DNA of 64,000 bases from contig JBEIHF010000004.1 of assembly GCA_040381535.1 (NCBI GenBank), positions 1-64,000 of the forward strand, in the 5' to 3' direction. This document shows, piece by piece, positions 8,252 to 17,844 of this stretch. The translations under genes were made by a program, and so were the position numbers. The notes beneath the pieces were generated by a model. That model searched no databases. It was not told where the DNA came from and worked only from the letters and a program-made list of their open reading frames with translations. Position 1 is the first letter of the stretch, and the number at the start of each line of letters is the position of its first letter. Source of the stretch: Micavibrio_A sp040381535 (GTDB lineage Bacteria; Pseudomonadota; Alphaproteobacteria; Micavibrionales; Micavibrionaceae).

Positions 8252-10033
8252 TTAAAACGCGGATTCTTCCAAGTCCATCATGGATTTCGCGCCAGCCATG
8301 ACCATTTTGGCGCGGGAATCCGCTTCGGGCAGCATACGTTCGAAAAAGAAGCGCGCAGTTTTTATTTTGGATTCGTAGAATTCTTTTTTGGACGCATCAC
8401 CGTTTTTCAGTTTTTCCTGCGCAACCTTGGCCATGCGCACCCACATGAAGCCGAGCGCAACCAGAGCGAATTGACGCAGATAATCGGATGACGCCGCGCC
8501 CGCTTCATCGGGGTTTTTCAAACCTTTTTGCGCAATAAGTCCCGTAGATGCCTGCAATTTTGCAAACGCTTTTGTCAGCGGCATGACGAATTCTCCGAGT
8601 TCGTCATTGCCCATATTTTCTTCTATAAAATTATGGACAGGATGGAAGAAGCGGCGCAGCAGGCGTCCGAAACCCACGCCCATTTTGCGACCGACGAGAT
8701 CCAGCGCCTGAATACCGTTGGTGCCTTCGTAGATCATCGCGATACGTGCATCGCGCGCATATTGTTCGACGCCCGTATCCCATATGTAACCATGACCGCC
8801 GTAGATTTGCATCGTGTTGGAAGCGATTTCAAATCCCATATCGGTTTGATAGGCCTTGATTATCGGCGTCATCAGCGCGACTAGATCTTCGGCTTCTTCA
8901 CGCGCATGCGGATCAGGATGTTTTTCGGAGAAGTCCAATGCCATACCGATCCAGAGCGACATGGCGCGGCAGCCTTCAGTGACGGCTTTGGAAATCATCA
9001 ACATGCGGCGCACATCTGGGTGAACGATGATCGGGTCCGCAGGTTTGTCGGGCGCTTTTGTTCCCGTCAGCGCGCGCATCTGTACGCGTTCTTTGGCGTA
9101 GTTTAATCCGTTTTGATAAGCGACTTCGGCGATGCCGAGGCCTTGCATACCCACGCCCAGGCGCGCTGTATTCATCATCGTGAACATGGCGCGCAGACCC
9201 TTATGCGCTTCACCGACCAGCCAGCCTTTGGAATCTTCGAAGTTGATGACGCAAGTAGCGTTGGCCTTGATGCCCATCTTATGTTCGAGCGAGCCGCATG
9301 TCACCGCGTTCACGCCCATCGTGTCGGCCAGATATTTCGGCACGACGAACAGTGAGATGCCTTTTACGCCTTCGGGCGCGTCGGGAAGTTTTGCGGGCAC
9401 CAAGTGAATAATATTTTGCGTAAGATCATGTTCGCCCGCGGAGATAAAGATTTTCGTGCCGGTGATGTTGTAGGAGCCATCGCCATTCGGAATGGCTTTG
9501 GTGCGGATAAGGCCGAGATCTGTTCCGCAATGCGGTTCTGTCAGGCACATCGTACCCGACCATTCGCCTGTTACCAGCTTGGGAAGATAGGTATCTTTTT
9601 GTTCATCGGTGCCGTGCAGATAGAGCGCGTTGTAAGCGCCTTCGGATAATCCAGGATACATGCCGAACGACATGTTGGCAGAACAAATCATTTCCTGAAT
9701 GGCAAAACCCACCGTCGCGGGCAGACCCATTCCGCCATATTTCGGATCGGCGACCGCGCCGCACCACCCCGCGCTCGCGAAGGCATCATAGGCTTCCTTG
9801 AAGCCCGCAGGCGTCGTGACTTTGCCGTTGTTCCATGTGCAGCCTTCTTTGTCGCCCGACTGGTTCAGCGGAAACAAAACTTCCTCGCACATCTTCGCGG
9901 CTTCTTCGAGGATGGAATCTATAAGGTCAGGTGTGGCGTCTTCATAGCCCGGTAAACTCGAAAGGCTCTCCGTGCCCAGCACTTCGTGCAAAACGAATTT
10001 CAGATTATCGAGGGGGGCTTGATAAACGGGCAT
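8252..10033 (-). CDS. Acyl-CoA dehydrogenase (long form with C-terminal extension)
   Basis: 593 aa. FAD enzyme that introduces the first double bond in acyl-CoA oxidation. N-terminal helical domain, then the substrate/FAD signature CLTEPHCGTDLGLIRTKA and GTKIFISAGEHDL (about 160-200), and the C-terminal helical domain with IYGGHGYIWDTGVEQYARDARI and MIYEGTNGIQALDLVGRK. It is longer than the 380-aa classic type and matches the about 600-aa bacterial class used for medium/long acyl chains. Start ATG 10033 has AGGAGAT before it. Together with the fusion hydratase/dehydrogenase and thiolase at 14-19 kb it supplies beta-oxidation. Confidence 0.94.
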   Translation of the reverse strand: MPVYQAPLDNLKFVLHEVLGTESLSSLPGYEDATPDLIDSILEEAAKMCEEVLFPLNQSGDKEGCTWNNGKVTTPAGFKEAYDAFASAGWCGAVADPKYGGMGLPATVGFAIQEMICSANMSFGMYPGLSEGAYNALYLHGTDEQKDTYLPKLVTGEWSGTMCLTEPHCGTDLGLIRTKAIPNGDGSYNITGTKIFISAGEHDLTQNIIHLVPAKLPDAPEGVKGISLFVVPKYLADTMGVNAVTCGSLEHKMGIKANATCVINFEDSKGWLVGEAHKGLRAMFTMMNTARLGVGMQGLGIAEVAYQNGLNYAKERVQMRALTGTKAPDKPADPIIVHPDVRRMLMISKAVTEGCRAMSLWIGMALDFSEKHPDPHAREEAEDLVALMTPIIKAYQTDMGFEIASNTMQIYGGHGYIWDTGVEQYARDARIAMIYEGTNGIQALDLVGRKMGVGFGRLLRRFFHPVHNFIEENMGNDELGEFVMPLTKAFAKLQASTGLIAQKGLKNPDEAGAASSDYLRQFALVALGFMWVRMAKVAQEKLKNGDASKKEFYESKIKTARFFFERMLPEADSRAKMVMAGAKSMMDLEESAF

Positions 10034-10115
10034 AGATGATCTCCTGCTGGAAGAATAATATTAGATCAGAAATGTTTAAGAGCCACTGAAAATCTTTGTA
10101 TACGGCACCGCAAAA

Positions 10116-10385
10116 CTATTTCTCGTGACGGATCATGAATTGTATATGGTCGCGCACCTTGTCCGCGTCAGCCCCTTTAATATCCGCCAGAGCCTTATCG
10201 ATTAGCGCTTTTTGTTGCTGGCGCATCATGCCAACCCGTACCGCGGAGAGCGTATCCTCGCCGATTTCTGCCGTCGCCTTCTTGGCATTGGCCTTGGCCT
10301 GCTCGATCAGCAGCTCGCGGTTGTTTTTGGCACCAGTTTCCGCGGGTTTAACGTCCTTACCGTTATTTTTCTTTTTCCAAAACAT
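10116..10385 (-). CDS. Small basic protein of unknown function
   Basis: 89 aa, cytoplasmic, highly charged and predicted helical: a basic head (MFWKKKNNGKD), an alanine/lysine-rich helix and an end with HIQFMIRHEK. I do not recognise a named family. Start has GAGAAT upstream and its reading frame is compositionally like its neighbours. It is divergent from the M32-like gene, with 98 bases between. Confidence 0.6.
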   Translation of the reverse strand: MFWKKKNNGKDVKPAETGAKNNRELLIEQAKANAKKATAEIGEDTLSAVRVGMMRQQQKALIDKALADIKGADADKVRDHIQFMIRHEK

Positions 10386-10483
10386 GATATTCTCTCATGA
10401 TAACACAAGGATATTAAAGCATTTTTAACCCAAATAAGCGACCCTAATGATTGGATATTTTTCAAGTCACGGGGGTCTTTTCA

Positions 10484-12046
10484 ATGTCAGAACAACCGAA
10501 TCTCAAGCCGGTGGGCGAAATCGCGCCCGGCTATAACGACCTCAAATATTATTTTTCCAATTTGAACACGCTGTTCTCCATCCGCGGCATACTTGCGATG
10601 GATATGATGACGGCGATGCCTACAGGCGCCCTCCCGCGTCGCCTTCACGATATTTCAGCGATCACCAAACGTATCTATGCGGAAACATCTACCGCCGCGC
10701 TCGCAAAACTTCTGGAACAAGTTGAAAATGACGCTGCCAAAAATCCCGAAAAATGGGACAATTGGAATTCCGCGAACTTAACGGAAATGCGCCGCATCCA
10801 TTCGCATCTGACGTCGCTTCCTCCAGACCTTTACATTGCGTCCGTGCAAATTGCATCCGAGGGCCGCAAACGCCACGCCGAGGCGTTGCAAGGCCAGACA
10901 TGGAAAGACATTCAACCCTATATCACGCAGGTCGTAGATTTGTACCGCAAGATCGGTGAATTAAAACAAAAAAAATTCGAAGTTAAAACGCCGTATAAGG
11001 CGTTGTTGCTAGGCTATGCCAGCGACATCTCTTTGACGCAGATGGATGCACTCTATGATTCACTGCTTGAGCCTTTGGCTAAGCTACGCGACGCCGCGTT
11101 GCTCAAACAGCAACATCAGACGGCGCCTATTCCTTTAGACGGAGACTTTTCGCGCAGCGACCAGATGTGGTTGAACAAAACCATCCTTGAAATGATGGGA
11201 TTCGATTTCACACGCGGCACGTTGCAGGTGACGGGTCTTTCCCCGATGGCGGGTGGATCTTCGGACGATACACGCATTTTGGTGCGTTGCGGTGATTCCG
11301 ATTCCTTCCTCGATTCCATGGAAGACACGCTCTATCAGGGCGCACGCGGATTATACTTACAAAACCTTCCCCATGACTGGATCACACAGCCCGTGGGTCA
11401 AGACAGCGGTTCCTTGATGATGAATTCATTGTCGAATCTTTACGAGACTATCATCGGCCGCACGCCGCAATTCTTTGATTTTATCGCCGTGCGCGCGGAA
11501 GGCGTTTTCCGCCAGTTCAGAAACAAATCATTCGAACCGGAAAACCTATACCGTTTGAAAAAGATCATCACGCCCTCGGCCAAACGCAACGAGGCCGACG
11601 AGTTGACGAAAGTATTCCACGATGTTTTGCGTTATCGCATCGAACGCGACCTCATCAACGGCGATCTGGAGGTCAAAGACCTTCCCGAACGTTGGAACGA
11701 AGAGAGCAAAAAATATCTGGGTATTAAGCCCGCATCGCCCGAAGAAGGCCCGTTGCAAAACCCCGACTGGTTCACGGGACGCTTCGGCTTTATTCCGACA
11801 AACACGCTGTCGCAAATCATAGCCGCGACCCTGCATGAAAAACTCTATTCCGAAATGCCGGGTATGCCGGGCATGATCGAAAATGGCGATTTGCGCCCCA
11901 TCAATGAATGGTTGAAGAAAAACATCCATGCCAAGGGCCGTTCCATCGGCACGCTGGAACTGGTCAAGCAGATCACAGGTGAGGAACTCTCCGCCGCTCC
12001 ACTCCTCCAGCACTTAGAACGACGCTACTTGAGCGATAAGCGTTAA
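10484..12046 (+). CDS. M32 carboxypeptidase Taq-like protein lacking the zinc site
   Basis: 520 aa, the length and overall pattern of M32 metallocarboxypeptidases (DTRILVR at about 262-268, QPVGQDSG at 302-309, IERDLINGDLEVKDLPERWNE near 395-415, LQNPDWFTGRFGFIPTNTL further on). The family's active site HExxH plus HES motif is gone: where HE(T/G)GHALYEQ is expected the sequence reads YQGARGLYLQ (284-293), and where GIHESQSLLWE is expected it reads LMMNSLSNLYE (311-321). So both zinc histidines, the catalytic Glu and the third ligand are replaced while the surrounding fold is kept. I infer a non-catalytic pseudopeptidase. Start 10484 has GGGGG eight bases before it. Confidence 0.8.
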   Translation: MSEQPNLKPVGEIAPGYNDLKYYFSNLNTLFSIRGILAMDMMTAMPTGALPRRLHDISAITKRIYAETSTAALAKLLEQVENDAAKNPEKWDNWNSANLTEMRRIHSHLTSLPPDLYIASVQIASEGRKRHAEALQGQTWKDIQPYITQVVDLYRKIGELKQKKFEVKTPYKALLLGYASDISLTQMDALYDSLLEPLAKLRDAALLKQQHQTAPIPLDGDFSRSDQMWLNKTILEMMGFDFTRGTLQVTGLSPMAGGSSDDTRILVRCGDSDSFLDSMEDTLYQGARGLYLQNLPHDWITQPVGQDSGSLMMNSLSNLYETIIGRTPQFFDFIAVRAEGVFRQFRNKSFEPENLYRLKKIITPSAKRNEADELTKVFHDVLRYRIERDLINGDLEVKDLPERWNEESKKYLGIKPASPEEGPLQNPDWFTGRFGFIPTNTLSQIIAATLHEKLYSEMPGMPGMIENGDLRPINEWLKKNIHAKGRSIGTLELVKQITGEELSAAPLLQHLERRYLSDKR

Positions 12047-12064
12047 TACTCTAATACCTATGGT

Positions 12065-12886
12065 ATGAATTACCGCCATATTTATCACGTAGGCAATTTC
12101 GCTGATGTCATGAAGCATCTGGCGCTCACGCTCGTTCTTGAATATCTGCAGCGCAAGGATGCGCCTTTATGCATTATCGACGCGCATGGCGGGATCGGTA
12201 TGTATGACCTCAATTCCCCGCAAGCGCAAAAGACACGTGAATGGGAAGAAGGCATCGGACAGTTCAAAGATGTGGCCGTGCCGGAAGATTTCAAAATCTA
12301 TTACGATCTGGTGAAGCATGATTTGACGGCAGGACAATATGCGGGGTCGCCTAAACTCATCAACCGCATGCTCCGCGTGAATGATCGATTGATCGCCAAC
12401 GAGTTGCACTCCGAAGATTTTGAAACCTTAAAAGAAAATCTGCGCCGCGAACAGAATGCGGTGGTGAGCAATCTCGATGCCTACGAATGTATTCGTGCCA
12501 ATATTCCGCCGAAAGAAAAGCGCGGGCTCGTTTTGATCGACCCGCCGTTTGAAAAGACAGATGAGTTTCAAACGCTCATCAAACAAATGGGTGAATGGAA
12601 GAAGCGTTTTGCGACGGGCGTGTATCTTCTCTGGTATCCTATCAAATCGCATCTGGCAATCGGCGGGCTTAAAGAGGCGGCCACGGCGCTCGGCATTCCA
12701 TCGACATGGTGCGTGGAAACGTTGATGTATCCTAGGCATGTCGAGAATGCATTCAACGGATCGGGACTTATCCTTTTCAATGCGCCCTATCAGGTGCCCG
12801 CCCGCTATGAAGCCCTCCTACCTTTCTTAAAGGAACGTCTGGGGCTTGTGGAAACAGCGTCCCAATGGCTGGTTTCAGACCGCTAA
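12065..12886 (+). CDS. rlmJ: 23S rRNA (adenine2030-N6)-methyltransferase RlmJ
   Basis: 273 aa. SAM-dependent enzyme that methylates A2030 of 23S rRNA. N-terminal MNYRHIYHVGNFADVMKH is the family signature; DAHGGIGMYDL (about 40-50) is the SAM pocket, and VLIDPPFE (about 157-164) the DPPF-type catalytic motif of N6-adenine methyltransferases. Stands alone, 18 bases after the M32-like gene and probably in its transcript. Confidence 0.93.
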   Translation: MNYRHIYHVGNFADVMKHLALTLVLEYLQRKDAPLCIIDAHGGIGMYDLNSPQAQKTREWEEGIGQFKDVAVPEDFKIYYDLVKHDLTAGQYAGSPKLINRMLRVNDRLIANELHSEDFETLKENLRREQNAVVSNLDAYECIRANIPPKEKRGLVLIDPPFEKTDEFQTLIKQMGEWKKRFATGVYLLWYPIKSHLAIGGLKEAATALGIPSTWCVETLMYPRHVENAFNGSGLILFNAPYQVPARYEALLPFLKERLGLVETASQWLVSDR

Positions 12887-13021
12887 ACCCCCGAAATCCC
12901 CCGGAAAAACTGTGTCCAAATGGCCACAGTCGGGGCAAAACTCGTTATGCGGCGTTGACTTTGGGGGCTGTAACTTCGATAGTTTTCCCCAGTTTAAACT
13001 TATAAATCGGGAGATTCTGAT

Positions 13022-13153
13022 ATGACGAAATTTGCAAAAATCGCATCTGTACTGGCAGTTGTTCTGGCTCTGGGCGCCTGCGCACAAGGCCACGCACAAA
13101 AAGAAAGCGTCGTTAACGGCGATGCTACTTTCAGCAACGCACAAAACAAGTAA
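13022..13153 (+). CDS. 43-aa lipoprotein, entericidin-like in size and layout
   Basis: Preceded by GGGAGATT. The signal sequence KIASVLAVVLALGAC ends in a lipobox with Cys20 as the lipidated residue, leaving a mature peptide of 24 residues (rich in Gln, Asn, Ala and Ser). Its own terminator follows at once. Tiny secreted lipoproteins of this kind are common, entericidins being the best-known, but the mature part shows no signature I can assign, so the function is unknown. Confidence 0.75.
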   Translation: MTKFAKIASVLAVVLALGACAQGHAQKESVVNGDATFSNAQNK

Positions 13154-13177
13154 TTTTGGGGTTTGCCCCTGAATACA

Positions 13178-13204
13178 AAAGCCGCCCTTTACGGGCGGTT
13201 TTTT
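13178..13204 (+). terminator. Rho-independent terminator after the small lipoprotein gene
   Basis: CCGCCC (13182-13187) pairs with GGGCGG (13193-13198) around TTTAC, preceded by AAAAG and followed by TTTTTTA. Confidence 0.88.
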
Positions 13205-13259
13205 ATTGGCTGAATCCCTATTTTTTGTTTCCGTAATGTATTTTATATATAGTAAGGAC

Positions 13260-14126
13260 ATGAGAGAAGGTTTTACCGCCGCCGCACCTTTGGAAGACCG
13301 CCTGTTTGCGGCCGCGCGGACCTACAAGGACGTGAAGCAATATCTGGGTGTCGGTTATGAAGATTCCGATGCGTTGATGGCCCGTATCGATGCCCTGACG
13401 CAAGCAGAGCGCGAGGAAGTGGCCGATATTTACCAGGGGCAACTGGACGCCCTTAAAACCATCGCGTTGCCGCCCGCATACACCGCGCTTCTAGACGACA
13501 TTCACAAGGGCGTGGCACGCGATTTCGCCGCGCAGTATGAAGGAAAAAATATTGCCGCGTTTTTGTTCGAGGAGCGCGTGGAGTTCATGCAATTCATCGC
13601 CGATGCTCAGGCACGGCAATGGCGGCAGAGATTTCCCGAAGTCATGAAAGACTATCCAGACACCGAAGTGGTGCCGTTTCAGTGGGACGAGAAAAGCGAA
13701 AAATATCAGGACGAATTCAGCCTGCGGCGCAAGCAAGACCGCAGTGGCTTTTATTACCGCGTATCCGACAAGCATTCACGCGACATCCTCGGCATTGCGC
13801 ATTGCGCCGCGCACGAGCCCGAACATTCCGTGCAGAATCATTTGTGTGATTTGCTGTACAAGGGTATGGAGTTGCCTGAACCATTAAAAGAGGCCGCAAC
13901 GCTTTTCAATTTCCTGCGCCAACACGGGGCGAACGGTTTTCCAAACGGGTTCTGGTACAAAGGCACGGGCGAGCCATGTGACCGCGTGGGCAAGCTTGCC
14001 TATCAATGCTATCTGCATGTGCCAAGAGAGACCGCGGGCTTTCGCCAAGGCACCAGCATGGAAGCGGAAGTGGCAAGACTATTTCCCGCATTAAGACCGC
14101 AAGACTGGCAACCCGGCATGCCTTAG
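13260..14126 (+). CDS. Conserved-looking protein of unknown function
   Basis: 288 aa, soluble, no export signal. Start set at 13260 because AAGGAC lies 4-9 bases before it; the frame is open to 13206 but the added residues look unlike a protein start. The sequence is helix-rich (EDRLFAAARTYKDVKQYLG, ALTQAEREEVADIYQGQL) with a central acidic/aromatic stretch and a HCAAHEPEHS segment that could bind metal. I do not recognise the family. Its last four bases overlap the end of the convergent beta-oxidation fusion gene. Confidence 0.6.
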   Translation: MREGFTAAAPLEDRLFAAARTYKDVKQYLGVGYEDSDALMARIDALTQAEREEVADIYQGQLDALKTIALPPAYTALLDDIHKGVARDFAAQYEGKNIAAFLFEERVEFMQFIADAQARQWRQRFPEVMKDYPDTEVVPFQWDEKSEKYQDEFSLRRKQDRSGFYYRVSDKHSRDILGIAHCAAHEPEHSVQNHLCDLLYKGMELPEPLKEAATLFNFLRQHGANGFPNGFWYKGTGEPCDRVGKLAYQCYLHVPRETAGFRQGTSMEAEVARLFPALRPQDWQPGMP

Positions 14127-16525
14127 TTGCGCAGGGGTTTTCCCTTTTCGAGCATATATTCGATGCGCGCCTGTGTTCCTTCGTGGCGGACCAGTTTCAT
14201 GAACTCTTCCCGCTCCAACTTGTACAGATCTTCCTCGCCCAGAGGACGCGTCCAGTCGGCCTTATCGCCACCCGAGAGCACCTTAGCCACAGCGGCAGAG
14301 ACCGTCACATCATAGGGCGTCGCTTTGCCGTTCTTGCGCATATCTGCAACCGCCATATCGAGCGCCATTTTTCCCGACGGACCCGGAAGACGGATTTCGG
14401 TGACGGGCGTTGGTGCCGTGTAGTTTTTTGAAAGCTCGATGGCCTTTTGTTTAGCGTCGTATAACAAACGATCACGATTCATCGTGATGCCGTCGGTTTT
14501 TTTCAGATAGCGGAATTCTTTGGCTTCCTGTGCGGATTTTGCGACTTTGGCCAGCGCGATAGTTTCGAAAGTTTTGCGCACTGCGCCCATCGGCGTATTT
14601 TTGGGGGAGAACCAAACTTTCCTGCCGACTGTGTTTTTATCATATTGCTCGCGCTCCTCTTCCTGATAGCGTAGCAGCATTTCCTTACAGCCTCCCCAAC
14701 CGGGTATGAGGCCTACACCGACCTCTACAAGCCCCGTATAGGTTTCGGCATGCGCCTGCACGTGATCGGCATGCAAAAGTATTTCGCATCCGCCACCGAG
14801 CGCCATGCCCGAAGGCGCCGCCACCACAGGGAACGGTGCATATTTGAGCGCTTTGTAGATTTTCTGTCCGCCCGCGACGAGTTCCTCAATTTGTGGCCAC
14901 AGCGCAATATTCATGGCGAAGATGGCAAGGCCTAAATTCGCTCCCGCGGAGAAGTTAGAGCCTTCATTATAAATCACCATGGATTTATACTGGCCTTCGC
15001 CCTTGCCGATCAGTTTGATCGCTTGCTGGTAAGCTTCGAATACCTGATCGTCGAGCGCATTCATTTTGCCCGTGAATTCCACGCAGATGACGCCATCGCC
15101 GATATCCCAGACGGATGCGGAAGAGGTTTTGATAAGCGGTTTAGAATTCAATTTGATGTCGGAGAGCAGCAGAACGCCTTCAGAGCGCGGTACGGCATGG
15201 TATTTTCCGTCCGTTCCAAAGTAATTGAGTGTACCGTCCACAACCTTGTAGAAAGAAGCGTCGCCTACTTTTGTCAGCAGTATGGGCACATTGATGCCTT
15301 CGGATTTCAGTTTGTCCGCGAACCATTTCGTGCCGAGGGCGTCGATCATTTCAAACGGACCCGATTTCCAGTTGGTGCCAAGACGCATGGCTTCATCGAC
15401 TTCGGCCACGGATTCCGCGATATCGGGCACAAGAGAAGCCGCATATACCAGCGTATCACGCAGAACTTTCCATGCGTATTTTCCGCCTTCGTCATCGGTT
15501 TCAACAACCGCACGCAAACCTTTTTTGCCCGCATCCATCGACGCGATTTTGGGTTTATCGGCTTTTTTGTAATTGTCTTCGCCGAACACGGGTATTTGCA
15601 GGTTCAGCGCTTGTTTTTCTTTGGAACCATCGGGGCACAGGCGATAGAAATCGCCTTTGCCTTTGCGGCCCGTGTAACCGCCCTTGATCATGCCACCGAT
15701 AAATTCATAGTCTTTATAAATTTTACGGTACGGATCATCTTTAGGCAGCGTCACTAGAAGGCTTTCGGCCAAATGCGGCATAAGGTCCACGCCGACCAGA
15801 TCGATCAGTCCGAACACACCCGTTTTGGGAATGCCGACCGGTTTACTTAAAACAGCGTCCGCGACTTCGATGGATACTTTATCCGATACAGCAATGTTCA
15901 ATGCGGTCTGCATAAAGAAAGTCAGGATGCGGTTGACGATAAAGCCCGGCGTGTCTTTACATTTCACGACGCCCTTGCCGAGTTTGATATCGCAGAAATC
16001 GACAACTTCCTTTACTTTCGCGGGGTCGTTGTCCTTGCCCGTCACGATTTCGAGCAGGCGCAAATAACGCGGCGGATTGAAAAAATGGGTGATAAGGAAA
16101 TTTTTCTTTAAATCTTTGGACAAGTTTTCGGTGAGCATTTCCAAAGGAATGGTCGAGGTGTTGGAAGATACGATCGCTCCCGCTTTCAAAAAAGGCGTGA
16201 TTTTTTCATAGGTCACATGTTTAATTTTCAAATCTTCCAGCACGACTTCGCAAACCCAGTCGCAATCCGAGAGCAGTTTCAAATCGTCCTCGAGATTGCC
16301 CGGCGTGATGAGTTTTGCGTTCTTGTTGGACATGAATGGTGCCGGGTCCATTTTCAAAAGTTTTTCAATCGCGCCTTTGGCAATTTTCGAGCGGTCTTCA
16401 CCTTCGGCTAGATTTTTGGGCACGATGTCCAAAAGCACCACTGGAATGCCGGCATTAGCCACTTGGGCGGCGATGCCGCTCCCCATCACGCCCGATCCGA
16501 TGACGGCTACTTTTTGAATGGTCAT
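14123..16525 (-). CDS. 3-hydroxyacyl-CoA dehydrogenase / enoyl-CoA hydratase fusion
   Basis: 800 aa bifunctional beta-oxidation enzyme. N-terminal NAD-binding motif GSGVMGSGIAAQVANAG (10-26), then the dehydrogenase helical domain (LITHFFNPPRYLRLLEIV, KDTPGFIVNRI). The crotonase part is C-terminal: FSAGANLGL, ALGGGCEILLHADH and VEVGVGLIPGWGGCKE hold the oxyanion-hole glycines and catalytic Glu. This dehydrogenase-first order is that of FadN-type enzymes, opposite to E. coli FadB. It lies downstream of the thiolase gene on the same strand, with an unknown protein gene between them. Confidence 0.93.
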   Translation of the reverse strand: MTIQKVAVIGSGVMGSGIAAQVANAGIPVVLLDIVPKNLAEGEDRSKIAKGAIEKLLKMDPAPFMSNKNAKLITPGNLEDDLKLLSDCDWVCEVVLEDLKIKHVTYEKITPFLKAGAIVSSNTSTIPLEMLTENLSKDLKKNFLITHFFNPPRYLRLLEIVTGKDNDPAKVKEVVDFCDIKLGKGVVKCKDTPGFIVNRILTFFMQTALNIAVSDKVSIEVADAVLSKPVGIPKTGVFGLIDLVGVDLMPHLAESLLVTLPKDDPYRKIYKDYEFIGGMIKGGYTGRKGKGDFYRLCPDGSKEKQALNLQIPVFGEDNYKKADKPKIASMDAGKKGLRAVVETDDEGGKYAWKVLRDTLVYAASLVPDIAESVAEVDEAMRLGTNWKSGPFEMIDALGTKWFADKLKSEGINVPILLTKVGDASFYKVVDGTLNYFGTDGKYHAVPRSEGVLLLSDIKLNSKPLIKTSSASVWDIGDGVICVEFTGKMNALDDQVFEAYQQAIKLIGKGEGQYKSMVIYNEGSNFSAGANLGLAIFAMNIALWPQIEELVAGGQKIYKALKYAPFPVVAAPSGMALGGGCEILLHADHVQAHAETYTGLVEVGVGLIPGWGGCKEMLLRYQEEEREQYDKNTVGRKVWFSPKNTPMGAVRKTFETIALAKVAKSAQEAKEFRYLKKTDGITMNRDRLLYDAKQKAIELSKNYTAPTPVTEIRLPGPSGKMALDMAVADMRKNGKATPYDVTVSAAVAKVLSGGDKADWTRPLGEEDLYKLEREEFMKLVRHEGTQARIEYMLEKGKPLRN

Positions 16526-16599
16526 GTATGCTTGCTCCGCTTGCGAAATTTCTTTGGATAATTATAGCGCGATTTGATGAAAAAGGCAGGCCTGATTTA

Positions 16600-17751
16600 T
16601 TATTTTTGCGCCGCAGTAGCATGAAGAGCCATGAACTCGCGCGTCTGGGCGAATTGTTTGTTTAGAATGGTCACGGTGGTTTCCATGTCATCGAAAATGG
16701 CGCCCAGCATTTTGAATTTATGCTGGAGCAAAACACGCGTGGGGACCAGAACGGCCTTCTCTTGCGTTTTGGCATAATCCGTATCATCTTGAGGACGGGC
16801 GGCCAGGGACAAGAGTTTGGCGTGGTGGATGATAAGGCCTTCGATGGAACCGACGCTGCCCAGCAAGAACCCCTGATGGATAAGGTTCTTCAATTGGAAG
16901 ACCATATAAGGCACATCGTATTTGGCCATGAATTCGTTGATGCGAACTTCGTCGCTATGCAAAAACATGTTGATGAGCGTGAGTTCGCCCGTGTGCAGCA
17001 TAAGGCCGTCCGTCGCCTTCAATTCGCCTTCATATTTGCGTGCCAGCGTTACGACCTGCCGCGCCACATCATTGAGCCTAGGTTTTTTCCATGCTTTGGC
17101 CAATGATTCCGCCTTAGAGAAATTGGATTTTCGGACAGCGCCCTTGAATTGCGTGAAGGCTCTGTCCCCTTCTCCCAATTGCGCAGGCAATTCCCTGCCC
17201 AGCTGTTCCATAAGCGGATCGAATTGATGTAAGATTACGCGCACGCGTTCAAGACGTAGGCGTTTGTCCAAAATTTCTTTTCGTTCACGCTGTGCTTTTT
17301 GCAGCAACTGACCCGTACAGTGATTGACCTCGATGATTTTTTCCAGATCGGTGATTTTATAGTCGCGCGCGAAATGTGCTATCTGGTTTTTGGCGTGAAT
17401 CATCGCGCGGTTGAGTTCCATATAGCACATAGCATAACGGAAAAACTGTTTTTCAAAAAACGGGATGGCGGCGCGGGCTTCTTTCGAGTTGTCGCGAGAT
17501 AGCGTGCAATAAGAGGCCTTATCGTTTCTGTCCTCTTCTTCCAGACGCCATTCTTCCATCATCAAAAAATATTCATGGCAGAGCGTGCGCAGGCGTCTTT
17601 CGTGCAAAGCGAGGGTCAGATGGTCGCGGGATTTTTCAGCAGCCTGAATTTCCACCCAGATATCTGCATAGAATTTTCGCGCCTGCGTATCACGGGTGAC
17701 GCCATGAAGCTGGAATGCCAGTTCCAATTGTTCTGAATCCAGAACCTGCAA
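16600..17751 (-). CDS. Unknown helical protein inside the beta-oxidation locus
   Basis: 383 aa, no signal peptide or membrane segment, almost wholly alpha-helical by composition, with long amphipathic stretches rich in Lys, Arg, Glu and Leu (for example AQRERKEILDKRLRLERVRV). It lies between the thiolase and the hydratase/dehydrogenase genes on the same strand, which hints at but does not prove a link with lipid oxidation. I do not recognise a family. Confidence 0.6.
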   Translation of the reverse strand: MQVLDSEQLELAFQLHGVTRDTQARKFYADIWVEIQAAEKSRDHLTLALHERRLRTLCHEYFLMMEEWRLEEEDRNDKASYCTLSRDNSKEARAAIPFFEKQFFRYAMCYMELNRAMIHAKNQIAHFARDYKITDLEKIIEVNHCTGQLLQKAQRERKEILDKRLRLERVRVILHQFDPLMEQLGRELPAQLGEGDRAFTQFKGAVRKSNFSKAESLAKAWKKPRLNDVARQVVTLARKYEGELKATDGLMLHTGELTLINMFLHSDEVRINEFMAKYDVPYMVFQLKNLIHQGFLLGSVGSIEGLIIHHAKLLSLAARPQDDTDYAKTQEKAVLVPTRVLLQHKFKMLGAIFDDMETTVTILNKQFAQTREFMALHATAAQK

Positions 17752-17830
17752 AATATGAATTCCCTCAAACCAATAAACAAATACCCACCTTTCAGTGTAC
17801 GGTTTCGGGGTAAATATTTATTAAGTTTTG

Positions 17831-17844
17831 CCTAAAATTTTAGG
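17831..17844. repeat. 14-bp perfect palindrome
   Basis: CCTAAAATTTTAGG spans the stop of the small reading frame 17840-17980. It lacks a T tract on either strand so it is not a standard terminator; an operator role for the gene at 17751 is possible. Confidence 0.3.

Noticed and set aside
15023..15757. 244-codon plus-strand frame inside the beta-oxidation fusion gene
   Set aside because: Antisense of a clearly recognised enzyme.
17831..17844. CCTAAAATTTTAGG as a terminator
   Set aside because: No T tract follows on either strand and a loop would be too small.
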